Source: Planctomycetota bacterium | GTDB taxonomy: Bacteria; Planctomycetota; B15-G4; JADJEK01 | Direction of reading: 5' to 3' | DNA: 64,000 nucleotides | Assembly: GCA_016709145.1 (NCBI GenBank) | Contig: JADJEK010000001.1 | Span: 992,001-1,056,000 of the forward strand | In this document: positions 52,257 through 61,048 of the stretch, piece after piece | Layout of the letters: every line of letters begins with the position of its first letter | How positions within the stretch are numbered: the stretch's first letter is position 1 | Notes under the pieces: model-generated | What the model was told of the DNA's origin: nothing | The model's input: the letters and a program-made list of their open reading frames with translations, nothing else | The model's database searches: none | Translations under genes and position numbers: made by a program

Positions 52257-53551
52257 ATGGAGCCTGCTCCGCAACCGCAAGCCGATCCCGCGCGCGCGGA
52301 AGCGTTCCTCACGGATCTGGCGCACGCGTTGCATCGGCACGGCATGCCGGCGTACCGCATCGAGGACGCGCTGACGCGCGTGGGTCGTGCACTCGGAGTG
52401 CAGTTGCAGGCGTTCACGACGCCGACGGGCTTGCAGCTCGCGTTCGGTCCGCTCGAGAACCAGCGCCTGCGCTTGTTGCGCGTCGAGCCCGGGTTCGTGA
52501 ACCTCGCGCGCGTCGCCGCGCTGTCCGAGCTGATCGAGGACATCGTCGAGGACAAGCTCGACGCCACCGCGGCGTCGGCGCGCTTGATGATCCAGGAGCG
52601 CGAGGCGTTGACGCATGGGCGCGGCTCGACGCTGACGGCGTGGGCGTTCGCGTCGGGTACGTCGGCCGTGTTCTTCGGTGGTGGAGCGCAGGACGCGATC
52701 GCCGCGAGCTGCATCGGGCTCTTGGTCGGCTGGATCGCCGTACTCGCGCGCAAGCACGATCGCATCGCACGCGTGTTCGACGTGCTCGCGAGTTCGCTCG
52801 CGGCGTCGCTCGCTGGATTACTGCACCTTCTGCCATGGTCGATCTCACGCGATGCGGTGACGTTGTCGGCGATCGTCGTGTTGCTGCCCGGGTACAGCTT
52901 CACTGTGGCGTTGAACGAGTTGGCGGCGAAGCACCTGTCGTCGGGCACGGCTCGACTCGGCGGGGTGTTCACGACGCTGCTGATGCTCGTGTTCGGCACC
53001 GCGGTGGGCTACACGGCGATCGACATCGCGGAGCGTGGTCTGGCACCGTGGTTCGCGCATCCGACGGTGCCCGAGTTGGCGACGCGGTCGCTGCCGCCGT
53101 GGATGGCGTGGGTCGCGCTCGTGCTCGCGCCGCTTTCGTACAAGGTGCTGTTCCAGGCGCGGCATCGCGATACCGCGATCATCGTCGTCGCGGCCGTGCT
53201 CGCGTTCCTGGCCGCGCGTTGGGGGCGCGGCAGTTCGAAGCGCTCGACCCGGAGCGCGCGATGCTCGCCGCTCCGTTCGGAGCGGGGCTCGGCGCGGTCG
53301 TGCTCGGCGTGTTCAGCAATCTGCTCGCGCGTTGGCGGCGCTTGCCCGCGGCGCTGTCGACGGTACCGGGGTTGTTGATCCTCGTTCCGGGATCGACCGG
53401 ATTCCGCAGTCTGTCGAGCTTCCTCGGACTACGCGCCAGCGATGGAACGGACCCGACCGATCTGCTCGTCGGCATGGTCGCGATCGGCGTGGCCCTCGTC
53501 TGCGGCTTGCTCGTCGCGAACGTGCTGCTGCCATCGAGACGCAGCTTGTAG
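52257..53551 (+). CDS. ThrE-type threonine/serine exporter family protein, frameshifted
   Basis: Begins ATG 52257. N-terminal soluble part (ThrE_1, DUF1212): ALHRHGMPAYRIEDALTRVGRALGV, FTTPTGLQLAFG, RVEPGFVNLARV. Then about five hydrophobic spans. At 53221-53225 a run of five G should be six: with the extra base the protein continues GARQFEALDPERAM, GAGLGAVVLGVFSNLLARWRR, VPGLLILVPGSTGFRSLSSFLGL (ThrE_2, DUF3815) to TAG 53549-53551, giving about 431 residues. Without it translation ends at 53378. Predicted role is export of Thr/Ser or related small solutes across the inner membrane. Confidence 0.85.
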
Positions 53552-53591
53552 CTCGGGCCGCATGGCCGGATGGTGCTGACCATCCACGCAG

Positions 53592-53719
53592 CCGGGGCCG
53601 AAGGCCCCGGGCCCCATCGAACAAGGTGGGGGACTCCGTTCCCCCACACCCCCTCGTTCGACCGCTCGCGGTCGAACGACCAAAGGGGGGCTTCACAAAC
53701 GAGCAAAGCCCCCCTTTGG
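53592..53719. repeat. Cluster of four perfect hairpins
   Basis: Stems: 53592-53599/53603-53610 (8 bp, GAA loop), 53626-53633/53640-53647 (8 bp), 53654-53664/53669-53679 (11 bp, 4-nt loop), 53680-53693/53706-53719 (14 bp). They are packed in 128 nt after the exporter gene. One may be its terminator; four in a row suggests a repeat element or structured RNA. Confidence 0.75.
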
Positions 53720-53759
53720 GAACCCCCGTGCCCTTGAGTCGCGCGAGAAACTCGACGCG

Positions 53760-53947
53760 AAGGGACGTCGAGAACGGGCTCTCGGAGCGGCCGCTCAAAG
53801 CCGCAGAGGTGGCTTGTTCCGTTCGTGAATGGAGCGCCCTGTCGATCTAACCCGGGGTCACGTACTCACGAGAGTCGTACAGCGGATCGCCACAGCTGCG
53901 GCGGGCTGCTGAGCGGCCGCTCCGAGAGCCCGTTCTCGACGTCCCTT
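53760..53947. mobile_element. 188-bp element bounded by 38-bp perfect inverted repeats
   Basis: 53760-53797 is the exact reverse complement of 53910-53947. The interior (112 nt) is non-coding and has a further partial pairing (GCCGCAG near 53799 with CTGCGGC near 53896). Each arm includes a GCGGCCGC palindrome. The form fits a MITE or other non-autonomous palindromic element, or a long-stem RNA. No target-site duplication was recognised. Confidence 0.6.
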
Positions 53948-54082
53948 GGCGACGGAGTGGTTTCCTATGACGCGCGAGCTTGAACCCGAGGGAGAACTTC
54001 GGGTCGCGCTTCGCGCTCCGCGGTGGCGATTGACGGACATGACGGGGACGGAGGCGCGTCCCCCATCTGTCCCCCGGCGTTC

Positions 54083-54150
54083 TCGTCCGGATGGCCGGAC
54101 AAGATTGCCGCCGGCTAATTCGTCCGGATGGGCGGACAGGATTGCCGGCG
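54083..54150. repeat. Two direct copies of a REP-like unit
   Basis: A unit of about 31 nt at 54083-54114 is repeated at 54120-54150 with few changes (period 37). Each holds an internal GTCCG...CGGAC hairpin. A third, partial copy may follow near 54156. The wider gap 53552-54390 shows no protein-coding gene that I can support. Confidence 0.55.
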
Positions 54151-54390
54151 GCATTCTTGTCCGGGTCGTTCCACCCCTTCGCCCTTGCCTCCGGCGCCAC
54201 CGGCTCTCGCGCCGCCGTCAGCGTTTTCCATTGTCCCGTTCGCGTTCACGTCTTCCGCCGGGCTCTGCGTTCCGCTCGTATTGCGACACGGCTGCGAATC
54301 GCGCGGTTCTGCGCTACCCCCGGCTCCGCTGCTGCATCCGCGAGCGCCGATCTTGCGAAGAGACCTCGATCCAGAACCGGAGGTTGCCCG

Positions 54391-54921
54391 ATGCGACGTT
54401 GGTTGCCGATCCTGTCCTTGTTGCTCGCGTCGTGTGGTTCGACCCCTGCCGAACCACCGGTCCTACCGATCGGCAAGCCGTTCCCCGCCGTCGTCGGAAC
54501 CTCGCTCTCGGGCGACACCGTGCGAGTGCCGCAGGACTTCTCGGGCAAGCCCGTGCTCTTGCTCGTCGGCTTCGTGCAGAACGCTCAGTTCGACTTGGAT
54601 CGCTGGCTGTTCGGACTGCTGCAGGCTGGCACCCCCGTCGCCGTTCGCGAGGTGCCCACGATCGAAGGACTCGTGCCCGGGATGTTCGCCGGCATGATCG
54701 ACGAAGGAATGCGCGGTGGGATTCCCAGCGAGGATTGGGGCTCCGTCGTGACGGTCTACGACGATGCCGAGCCCATTGCCGATCTGCTGGGTCGTGCTCC
54801 GACTTCGAATGGGCGGATCGTGCTGCTCGACGCGAACGGCGTCGTCGTGTGGTTCCACGACCGCGGGTACTCGGCCAGCAAGCTGAAGGAACTCGACGAC
54901 TTCGTGCGCGCGATGATGTGA
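54391..54921 (+). CDS. Lipoprotein with thioredoxin-like (redoxin) fold, no CxxC
   Basis: 176 residues from ATG 54391 (GGAGG upstream). Lipobox LLASC (Cys15). The body VLPIGKPFPAVVGTSLSGDTVRVPQDFSGKPVLLLVGF resembles AhpC/TSA or redoxin N-termini, and GRIVLLDANGVVVWFHDRGYSASKLKELDDFV resembles their C-termini. The usual CxxC position reads GFVQNAQFDLDRW, so no redox cysteine pair. It may be a binding or assembly factor (inference). ATP10-like proteins have a similar layout, but this is not shown. Confidence 0.65.
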   Translation: MRRWLPILSLLLASCGSTPAEPPVLPIGKPFPAVVGTSLSGDTVRVPQDFSGKPVLLLVGFVQNAQFDLDRWLFGLLQAGTPVAVREVPTIEGLVPGMFAGMIDEGMRGGIPSEDWGSVVTVYDDAEPIADLLGRAPTSNGRIVLLDANGVVVWFHDRGYSASKLKELDDFVRAMM

Positions 54922-55012
54922 GCGGCGCTCGGGCCTAACTCTGATCGGGCTCCGCCCGCTCCGGCTACGCTTCGACCTGCTCGGTCGCCGCGGAGACGGA
55001 GGGGATAGGACG

Positions 55013-56908
55013 ATGTGGCTGCTCGCATTGGCGCTGGCGTCCTCGGTCGACGAGCCCTCGGTCTCGCGGCTCGTCCCGGGGGATGCGCTCGCGGTGCTGG
55101 CCGTCGACGATCTCGGGCGGTTCGCCGACCGTGCTCGGGAGTTGCCCGCCGTCCGCGAGTTCTCGCGCGAGGAATGGCGCGCGTCGATCGAACACGTCGC
55201 AGCGTTCGCGAGTCAGTTGACCGGCGCGCTGCCGTACGCGTGGACCCAAGATGTCGTCGGACTCGAGTCGGTGAGCCGCGCGTACGCGGCTCTGGTCCCC
55301 GACGACGTGAGGCGCTGCGCCGTCGTGTTCGGGCTGCAGGGAAGGAACGGCGCTCCTCCCGTGTTCGACGCGGAATTGCTGCGTGATGCGTCGACGAGTG
55401 TCGAGGGCGACGTGCTCGTCGTGAGCTCGAGCGCTGCGGCCGCGGCTCGCGCAATCACGGTGCTGCGCGAGCCGAGTCTCGCACTGGCGAGCTCTCCACG
55501 GTTCCGCGCGCGCTCGGCGTCTTGGACGATTCCGACCCACGGCGTGTGGTTGTGGGCCGATCCCGCGGGACTCGAAGCGATGGTTGCGGACAAGCGCTTG
55601 GACCTCGGCGCGTTCCGCGCTCTCGTCGCGCAGCGGCTCGGGCGTGCATTCGCTTGGACCCTCGAGATCTCACGCGACACCCCGCCCACGATCGCCACGA
55701 CGACGTGGATCGAGCTCGACCGCCTACCGCCGCCCTACGCCTTCGATCAAGAACTCCTGCGGATCGTGCCGCGCGACGCTCTTTGGATGCAGACGGTCCA
55801 TTGGGATCGGGAGACCGTGCTCGTATCGGCCTCGGAAGAGATGAGGCGCTCGCGTTGGCTCGAACTCTTGTGCGAGTTGCCATTGCGGGCCTTCGACGCG
55901 GGCATGATGCCGCACCGCATCAAGGCATTGAGCGCGGCGCTGACGGACGACCTCGCGCGATTCGCGCAGCGCGAGCCCGCCTGGACCCGTCTCTTCGAAC
56001 GCGCGCGACCGCCGTTGATCGTGTTCGCCATCGCGGATCGGCTCGCAGTCGTCCCCACGACCGTCGTGTGCGTGCGCATCGACGACGCCACCGACGTGCT
56101 CGAGGAACTCCGCGACCTGAACCTCATCGTCAGTTGGGAGACGTACTCGTACTCCGGCATCGACATCGCTCACGCGCCGTACGGGGACGTCTCGTTCGCG
56201 ATCGTCGACGGTTGGCTCGTGGGCTCCGTGGATCGAGGCGTGCCGCTGTTCATCCAACAGGTGCGTGGTGCACGGCCCAGCATCGTCGACAACCCGCGCT
56301 TTCGCGAGTGCTTCGATGCCCTGCCGGAGGACGAAGCGACGATGCTCGATCTCGCGTTCTGCGATGCGCCGATGTTGCTCGCCGCGCGCGAGAATGCCGT
56401 CCTCGGACTCGTCACGATCCTCGGTCGCTCGCTGCACCCCGAGTTCGAAGCGTTCGCACTGCCCTCGTTCGACGAATTGCCCGCCGTCGCACCGGCCAGC
56501 GTCGGAATCGCGCGGCGAACATCGCAGGGCATTCGGATCGATCGCCGCGGCTTCCTCGGCGGAGAACTGACGGGCCTCGACGGAGCATTCGGCATCAGCG
56601 GCGCATTGGCGAAGTTCGTCGAAGAGCAACGCCGCAGGGAACCGCGCGCCATCCACCACGCGCTCGACGCCGTTTGCGTGCGCACCACGACGTTCCGCAG
56701 TATCCACGGCCGCTGGCCGTCCCTCGACGAGCTCCGGCGCTTCGACACCTTCATGAGCGAGGTCCTCGTCGACGACGTGGGTCCGCGCTTCTCGATCGAT
56801 GTGATCGACGCGTCGCGCTGTCGCGTCGTGTCGTTGGGCTGGGATCATGCGATCGGCGGAGTCGGGCTCGACGCCGACCAGGAGCGCGTCCTCATCGCCG
56901 ATCCTTGA
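55013..56908 (+). CDS. DUF3352-like protein with N-terminal signal, function unknown
   Basis: 631 residues. A short hydrophobic N-terminus (MWLLALALASSVDEP) is followed by SRLVPGDALAVLAVDDLGRFADRA, the same opening theme as 18532-20385 (RLVPRDAHVVLFVDD). Blocks include VEGDVLVVSSSAAAAARAITVL, PLIVFAIADRLAVVPTTVVCVRIDDA, YGDVSFAIVDGWLVGSVDRGV. The C-terminus (RTTTFRSIHGRWPSLDELRRFDTFMSEV) resembles the tail of type II secretion pseudopilin-like signatures only superficially. No catalytic motif; the protein probably acts outside the cytoplasm. Confidence 0.6.
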   Translation: MWLLALALASSVDEPSVSRLVPGDALAVLAVDDLGRFADRARELPAVREFSREEWRASIEHVAAFASQLTGALPYAWTQDVVGLESVSRAYAALVPDDVRRCAVVFGLQGRNGAPPVFDAELLRDASTSVEGDVLVVSSSAAAAARAITVLREPSLALASSPRFRARSASWTIPTHGVWLWADPAGLEAMVADKRLDLGAFRALVAQRLGRAFAWTLEISRDTPPTIATTTWIELDRLPPPYAFDQELLRIVPRDALWMQTVHWDRETVLVSASEEMRRSRWLELLCELPLRAFDAGMMPHRIKALSAALTDDLARFAQREPAWTRLFERARPPLIVFAIADRLAVVPTTVVCVRIDDATDVLEELRDLNLIVSWETYSYSGIDIAHAPYGDVSFAIVDGWLVGSVDRGVPLFIQQVRGARPSIVDNPRFRECFDALPEDEATMLDLAFCDAPMLLAARENAVLGLVTILGRSLHPEFEAFALPSFDELPAVAPASVGIARRTSQGIRIDRRGFLGGELTGLDGAFGISGALAKFVEEQRRREPRAIHHALDAVCVRTTTFRSIHGRWPSLDELRRFDTFMSEVLVDDVGPRFSIDVIDASRCRVVSLGWDHAIGGVGLDADQERVLIADP

Positions 56909-56925
56909 CGGACCCCCGATTCGCG

Positions 56926-57201
56926 TCAGCGACTCGGGTTCGCCACACGCGCGGCCGCTTCGGCCGAGGTGATGACGGGGATCACTTCGAACTCGACCAG
57001 GTCGTTCCAGTTCGCGATCCACGCGTCCAGAAGCGCCCGGTCCGCGCACTCCATGACTTGGTAGCAGTGCTTCAGGTCCGGCGTGACCCACGAGTTCACG
57101 TACGCGAGGCCCTCGGGCGCGAGGCGACCGCGGGCGCGGAAACGCGCGTACACGGGGGCCGGATCGCCGTTACGGAAGTGTTCGATGATCAGGAACAGCA
57201 T
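56926..57201 (-). CDS. DUF3303 family protein
   Basis: 91 residues from ATG 57201. MLFLIIEHFRNGDPAPVYARFRARGRLAPEGLAYVNSWVTPDLKHCYQVMECADRALLDAWIANWNDLVEFEVIPVI is typical of this small dimeric alpha/beta-barrel-like family. Function unknown. It follows the DUF4279 gene by 13 nt, so they are probably co-transcribed. Confidence 0.85.
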   Translation of the reverse strand: MLFLIIEHFRNGDPAPVYARFRARGRLAPEGLAYVNSWVTPDLKHCYQVMECADRALLDAWIANWNDLVEFEVIPVITSAEAAARVANPSR

Positions 57202-57214
57202 GCCGCGTCCTCGT

Positions 57215-57676
57215 TCAGTGCGATCCGTCGTCGATCGCGACGATGTCGAAGGCCACGGCAGCTCCGAGCGCCGCGATGCCTTGCACACACTCGGGAGCGA
57301 GGACCGGCCCGGTCCCCGCGCGAAGGTACGACGATTCCCACAGGACGTCGAACACCGCCTCGCCGCGCTTCGCCCACTCGCGCAACTTCGACACATGCGG
57401 CAACAACAGATCGAGCAGGGCTCGCACGTGCGCGTCGATGTCCTTGTGGGACAGCGCGTCGCCTTCGACGCGCGACTCGATGCGCCACGCTCCGTCCGCG
57501 TGGAAGCCGAGCACGCAACCGCCGACGTTGCGCTTCTCGTCACCGACGTGATGCGCGTAGTCCGCTCGCACTCCCGTCGCGCGCGTCACCGCGTCCGGAT
57601 CGAGGTCCGGCCCCGACAGCACATAGGCGACGCGCACGCGACCGATGTGTGCGGCATGGTCCGGTCCGATCGGCAT
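57215..57676 (-). CDS. DUF4279 domain protein
   Basis: 153 residues. RVRVAYVLSGPDLDPDAVTRATGVRADYAHHVGDEK, then WRIESRVEGDALSHKDIDAHVRALLDLLLPHVSKLREW match DUF4279. Function unknown; some relatives occur near toxin or immunity genes, which is not evident here. Start ATG 57676 lies 40 nt from the palindromic element at 57716, so that element probably occupies its promoter region. Confidence 0.8.
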   Translation of the reverse strand: MPIGPDHAAHIGRVRVAYVLSGPDLDPDAVTRATGVRADYAHHVGDEKRNVGGCVLGFHADGAWRIESRVEGDALSHKDIDAHVRALLDLLLPHVSKLREWAKRGEAVFDVLWESSYLRAGTGPVLAPECVQGIAALGAAVAFDIVAIDDGSH

Positions 57677-57715
57677 GGTGAGCTGCTTCCCGGCAGGGGT
57701 GGTTTGCGTCGAGAT

Positions 57716-57885
57716 CCTAAATCGAAGTTCACGATTCTGTCATGGCTGCGGCCGGCTGCGAACCGCGCAGGCTTCGTCGGATCGACTCTCCGACTCTTTC
57801 CATTGAGTCGCCTCGTCGATCCTCCTCGCCTGCGCGCTTCTCGCTCGGCCTCGCGGCATCACAGAATCGTGAACTTCGATTTAGG
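57716..57885. mobile_element. 170-bp MITE-like element with 25-bp perfect terminal inverted repeats
   Basis: 57716-57740 and 57861-57885 are exact reverse complements, begin CCTAAATCG and are AT-richer than the flanks. The 120-nt interior is non-coding. This is the form of a non-autonomous transposon derivative. A TA dinucleotide sits just inside each end, as in Tc1/mariner or IS630-type ends, but no clear target duplication is seen. It lies between the divergent DUF4279 and rtcB genes, about 90 nt before rtcB. Confidence 0.7.
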
Positions 57886-57974
57886 GACGCGCGTGTTCTG
57901 CGTCATACGTCACACCGAATCGCGCGAGATCTGTAGACACGTCGTTTCGCGGTCCTGCTCTCTACGGTGACCCC

Positions 57975-59195
57975 ATGAACTACGTGCGCATCGAAACGGG
58001 CAACGTCCCGGTCAAGGCTTGGATCAACGGCGTCGAAGCCGACGACGGCGCCATCCGTCAGCTCAAGAACGCGGCGTCCATGCCGTTCGTGTTCCGCTGG
58101 GTGGCCGCGATGCCCGACGTCCACGTCGGTATCGGCGCGACCGTCGGTTCGGTGATCCCGACCGTGAGCGCGATCATCCCGGCCGCCGTCGGCGTCGACA
58201 TCGGCTGCGGCATGGCCGCGGTGCGCACGAGCCTCGTGGCGTCGCAGCTTCCCGACTCGTTGAAGGACGTCCGCTCCGTGATCGAACGCGCCGTGCCGCA
58301 CGGACGCACCGATCACGGCGGTCGCAACGACAAAGGCGCGTGGTCGAGCGAGATCCCGAAGCGCGTGGAACTCACGTGGAAGGAGCTCGAGCCCGGCTAC
58401 GAAGCGATCCTCGCGAAGCACAAGAAACTCGACCGCGGTCGACACGCCGGCCAACTCGCGACGCTCGGCACCGGCAATCACTTCATCGAGCTCTGCCTCG
58501 ACGAGGAGCAGCGCGTGTGGATCGTGCTGCACTCGGGGTCGCGCGGCGTCGGCAACCGCATCGGAACGCACTTCATCGAGCTGGCGAAGAAGGACATGGG
58601 CAAGCAACTCGGTTCGCTGCCGGATCGTGACCTCGCCTACTTCGAAGACGGGTCGAAGCACTTCTCCGACTACGTCGACGCGGTGTCGTGGGCGCAGAGC
58701 TACGCGCGGGCGAACCGCCGGCTGATGATGGAGAACGTCGTCGAGGCGCTGTCGCGCTCGGAGCTGCTGCCTGCGTTCGTGCTGTCCGACGAAGCGGTGA
58801 ACTGCCATCACAACTACGTGCAGAAGGAACGCCATTTCGGCACCGAAGTGCTCGTCACGCGCAAGGGCGCCGTACGCGCTGGGCTCGGCGAACTCGGGAT
58901 CATCCCGGGTTCGATGGGAGCGCGGACGTACATCGTGCGCGGCAAAGGCAACCCGGAGAGCTTCGAGTCGTGCTCGCACGGCGCGGGACGCGTGTACTCG
59001 CGCACCGAGGCGAAGAAGCGCTTCTCGCTCGCCGACCACGAGGCCGCGACGAGCGGCGTCGAGTGCCGCAAGGACGCCGGCGTCATCGACGAGACGCCGG
59101 CTGCGTACAAAGACATCGATCGCGTGATGGAAGCGCAGAAGGACCTCGTGGACGTCGTGCACACGCTGAAGCAGGTCGTCTGCGTGAAGGGATGA
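57975..59195 (+). CDS. rtcB: RtcB-family RNA ligase
   Basis: 406 residues, length of the bacterial enzyme. Joins 2',3'-cyclic phosphate or 3'-phosphate to 5'-OH RNA ends using GTP and Mn2+. Metal ligands: Cys78 and Asp75 in GVDIGCGMAAV, His169 in LGTGNHFIEL, His186 in LHSGSRGVGN, NCHHNY (277-281). Guanylylated His335 in SCSHGAGR. No archease or RtcA or RtcR gene is near, so regulation is unknown. Its upstream region contains the 170-bp palindromic element. Confidence 0.95.
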   Translation: MNYVRIETGNVPVKAWINGVEADDGAIRQLKNAASMPFVFRWVAAMPDVHVGIGATVGSVIPTVSAIIPAAVGVDIGCGMAAVRTSLVASQLPDSLKDVRSVIERAVPHGRTDHGGRNDKGAWSSEIPKRVELTWKELEPGYEAILAKHKKLDRGRHAGQLATLGTGNHFIELCLDEEQRVWIVLHSGSRGVGNRIGTHFIELAKKDMGKQLGSLPDRDLAYFEDGSKHFSDYVDAVSWAQSYARANRRLMMENVVEALSRSELLPAFVLSDEAVNCHHNYVQKERHFGTEVLVTRKGAVRAGLGELGIIPGSMGARTYIVRGKGNPESFESCSHGAGRVYSRTEAKKRFSLADHEAATSGVECRKDAGVIDETPAAYKDIDRVMEAQKDLVDVVHTLKQVVCVKG

Positions 59196-59344
59196 GTCGT
59201 CGTGCTGACGCTCGATGCGTCGCCCGGTGACCAGGCACGTCGACGGTTGGAATGCGTTGGCTCACCAGCCGGAGAGTCGCCGACCGATCCGCACGTACGC
59301 GTTCGTGCTCGCGGCGGCGTGGGTGGACGCCGTCCTTGAAGGCC

Positions 59345-60283
59345 TCACTTCGACGGATGCATCACGACGTCCGCGACCATGCGCGCCGGGCCGAAGTCGA
59401 TCGTCAGCGTCGCGGTGCCACGCTCGCGATCGACGACGTCGAGTCGCATCGCGAGCCGCTCCGCGAACGACTCGACCTCCTCGTCACGCTTCAGCGGGAT
59501 CGCGATGCCTCCGGTCGTCTGCGGCGCTTGGAACGCGTCGAGCTTCGCCTTGCGGATCGGGCCGGGATCGAGCGCGATGACGCGCAAGCCCGCCGTCGCA
59601 TCGTGTTCGAGCACGAGGTAGTACTCGCCCGCGGGCACCTCGACACCGGCGATGGTGAGGTCGATGTTGGTGTCGAGCCGCGTCCAGAAGTCCTGGCCGA
59701 ATCGCCAACGCGGCCCACCCGGTGCATTCAGGAAGCGTGCGTACGCGGGTTGCCAGCGCGGCAAGCCGTAGTCGATCGCGAGCTGACCCGCCGACCCGGG
59801 GCCGTACCAATAGAAGATTCGCGTCGAGCCGCGCGGGCTCGTCTCGGGGTAGGGCGTCTGCTTGGTCGGGACCGGTCCGCGGACCATGCCGCCGGTCGTC
59901 GGCACTTGATCGGAGAAGATGACGAGCGTCGTCAGCGTCTCTTCGATGTCGACGAAGCGGTGCTCCGTGTTCGCGGCGACGAACAGGATCGCGCCCGGCT
60001 TCGCGTCGTAGCGCGTCCCGCCGACGTCCAGCACGGCCTTGCCCGACAGCACGTGATAGATCTCGTCGCGCGAGTGCGGGGACTGCTCGTCGGCCGCGCC
60101 GGCCTCGAGTCGATAGATGCCCGCGCGCAAGGTCGGTACGTCGAGGAACGACACGTACGCCGATGGATCGGCGAGGCGCGACTCGAGCTCTTCGACCTGA
60201 AATGCCGCCGAGGTCGGCGGGACGGTCGGTTGTTGCCAGCCCAGCGTCGCCAACGCGATGCACGCGCTCATTCCGAACGTCAT
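59345..60283 (-). CDS. Cupin plus DUF2911 protein, probably exported
   Basis: 312 residues. Weak signal peptide (MTFGMSACIALATLGWQQ). Cupin_2 barrel about 50-125: EQSPHSRDEIYHVLSGKAVLDVGG, GAILFVAANTEHRFVDI, with metal-type His and Glu residues. DUF2911 from about 165: RWRFGQDFWTRLDTNIDLTIAGVEVPAGEYYLVLEHD. The fusion is plausible for a small-molecule binding or sensing protein. Function unknown. Confidence 0.75.
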   Translation of the reverse strand: MTFGMSACIALATLGWQQPTVPPTSAAFQVEELESRLADPSAYVSFLDVPTLRAGIYRLEAGAADEQSPHSRDEIYHVLSGKAVLDVGGTRYDAKPGAILFVAANTEHRFVDIEETLTTLVIFSDQVPTTGGMVRGPVPTKQTPYPETSPRGSTRIFYWYGPGSAGQLAIDYGLPRWQPAYARFLNAPGGPRWRFGQDFWTRLDTNIDLTIAGVEVPAGEYYLVLEHDATAGLRVIALDPGPIRKAKLDAFQAPQTTGGIAIPLKRDEEVESFAERLAMRLDVVDRERGTATLTIDFGPARMVADVVMHPSK

Positions 60284-60368
60284 CGTTGCACTCCGAGTCG
60301 ACTCGAGACGCCGTCGATACGGCGCGAGTCGACCGTGGGTTGGCCCGGATTCGCCGCCTGCTCGCGAT

Positions 60369-60881
60369 TCAGGTCTTCCGCCGCGTCTCGTCCGCGATCT
60401 TGCCGTCGAGCTTCACGCGCCGACCCTGTTCGACCGAGCGATGCAACTTCCAGCCCGACTCGGTGTGCAGCAGCTGCGCGCACCACTCGCCTTCGTATTC
60501 GACGTGGTGTTCCTGCTTCGTCGTCGGATCGACGACGACCATGTCGTCCATTTCGACGTACGTGACGATCGCGCCCTGCTCGTTCCGCTGCACCGACGTC
60601 ACGACGAAGTCCGACTCGGCACGTTTGAAGTTCGACCACTTCGCGCGCGCACTCTCCTTCCAATCCGCAAGTGCGAGCTGGGTGCCGTCCGCGTACTCGA
60701 CGCGTGCATCCGTGGCCGAGTGTGCCGTCACGCGCTCGATGTCGCGGGCTTCGATCCCGGCTGCGATCGAGTCGTAGACCGCCTGGATCTCCGCTTCGTC
60801 GGAAGCGATCGTCGATGGCTCGGTCGAGGCGCAGCCCGTGAGCCAGGCGACCAGGAACACCGTGAGCGCGATGCGAGTCAT
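60369..60881 (-). CDS. Lipoprotein with SnoaL/NTF2-like domain
   Basis: 170 residues from ATG 60881 (AAGGAAG upstream). Lipobox LTGC (Cys17). EAEIQAVYDSIAAGIEARDIERVTAHSATDARVEYADGTQLALADW and VEYEGEWCAQLLHTESGWKLHRSVEQGR have the NTF2-like pattern (cone-shaped alpha+beta barrel that often binds small ligands). No enzyme assignment. It runs opposite to 61049. Confidence 0.75.
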   Translation of the reverse strand: MTRIALTVFLVAWLTGCASTEPSTIASDEAEIQAVYDSIAAGIEARDIERVTAHSATDARVEYADGTQLALADWKESARAKWSNFKRAESDFVVTSVQRNEQGAIVTYVEMDDMVVVDPTTKQEHHVEYEGEWCAQLLHTESGWKLHRSVEQGRRVKLDGKIADETRRKT

Positions 60882-61048
60882 GCGGTCGTCTTCCTTCCGT
60901 GGGTCGAGTTCGCCGGGGTCGAGTGACGATCGGTCCGGGAATCGCCCGGCCCTCGTCGCGTTCATTCCGCCTCGAACGAGCGCCAACATCGGCATGCGTA
61001 GTGCGTTCTGCAAGAGGCCGCCGTGCATCCCGACAGGAGTTTCGTCCC

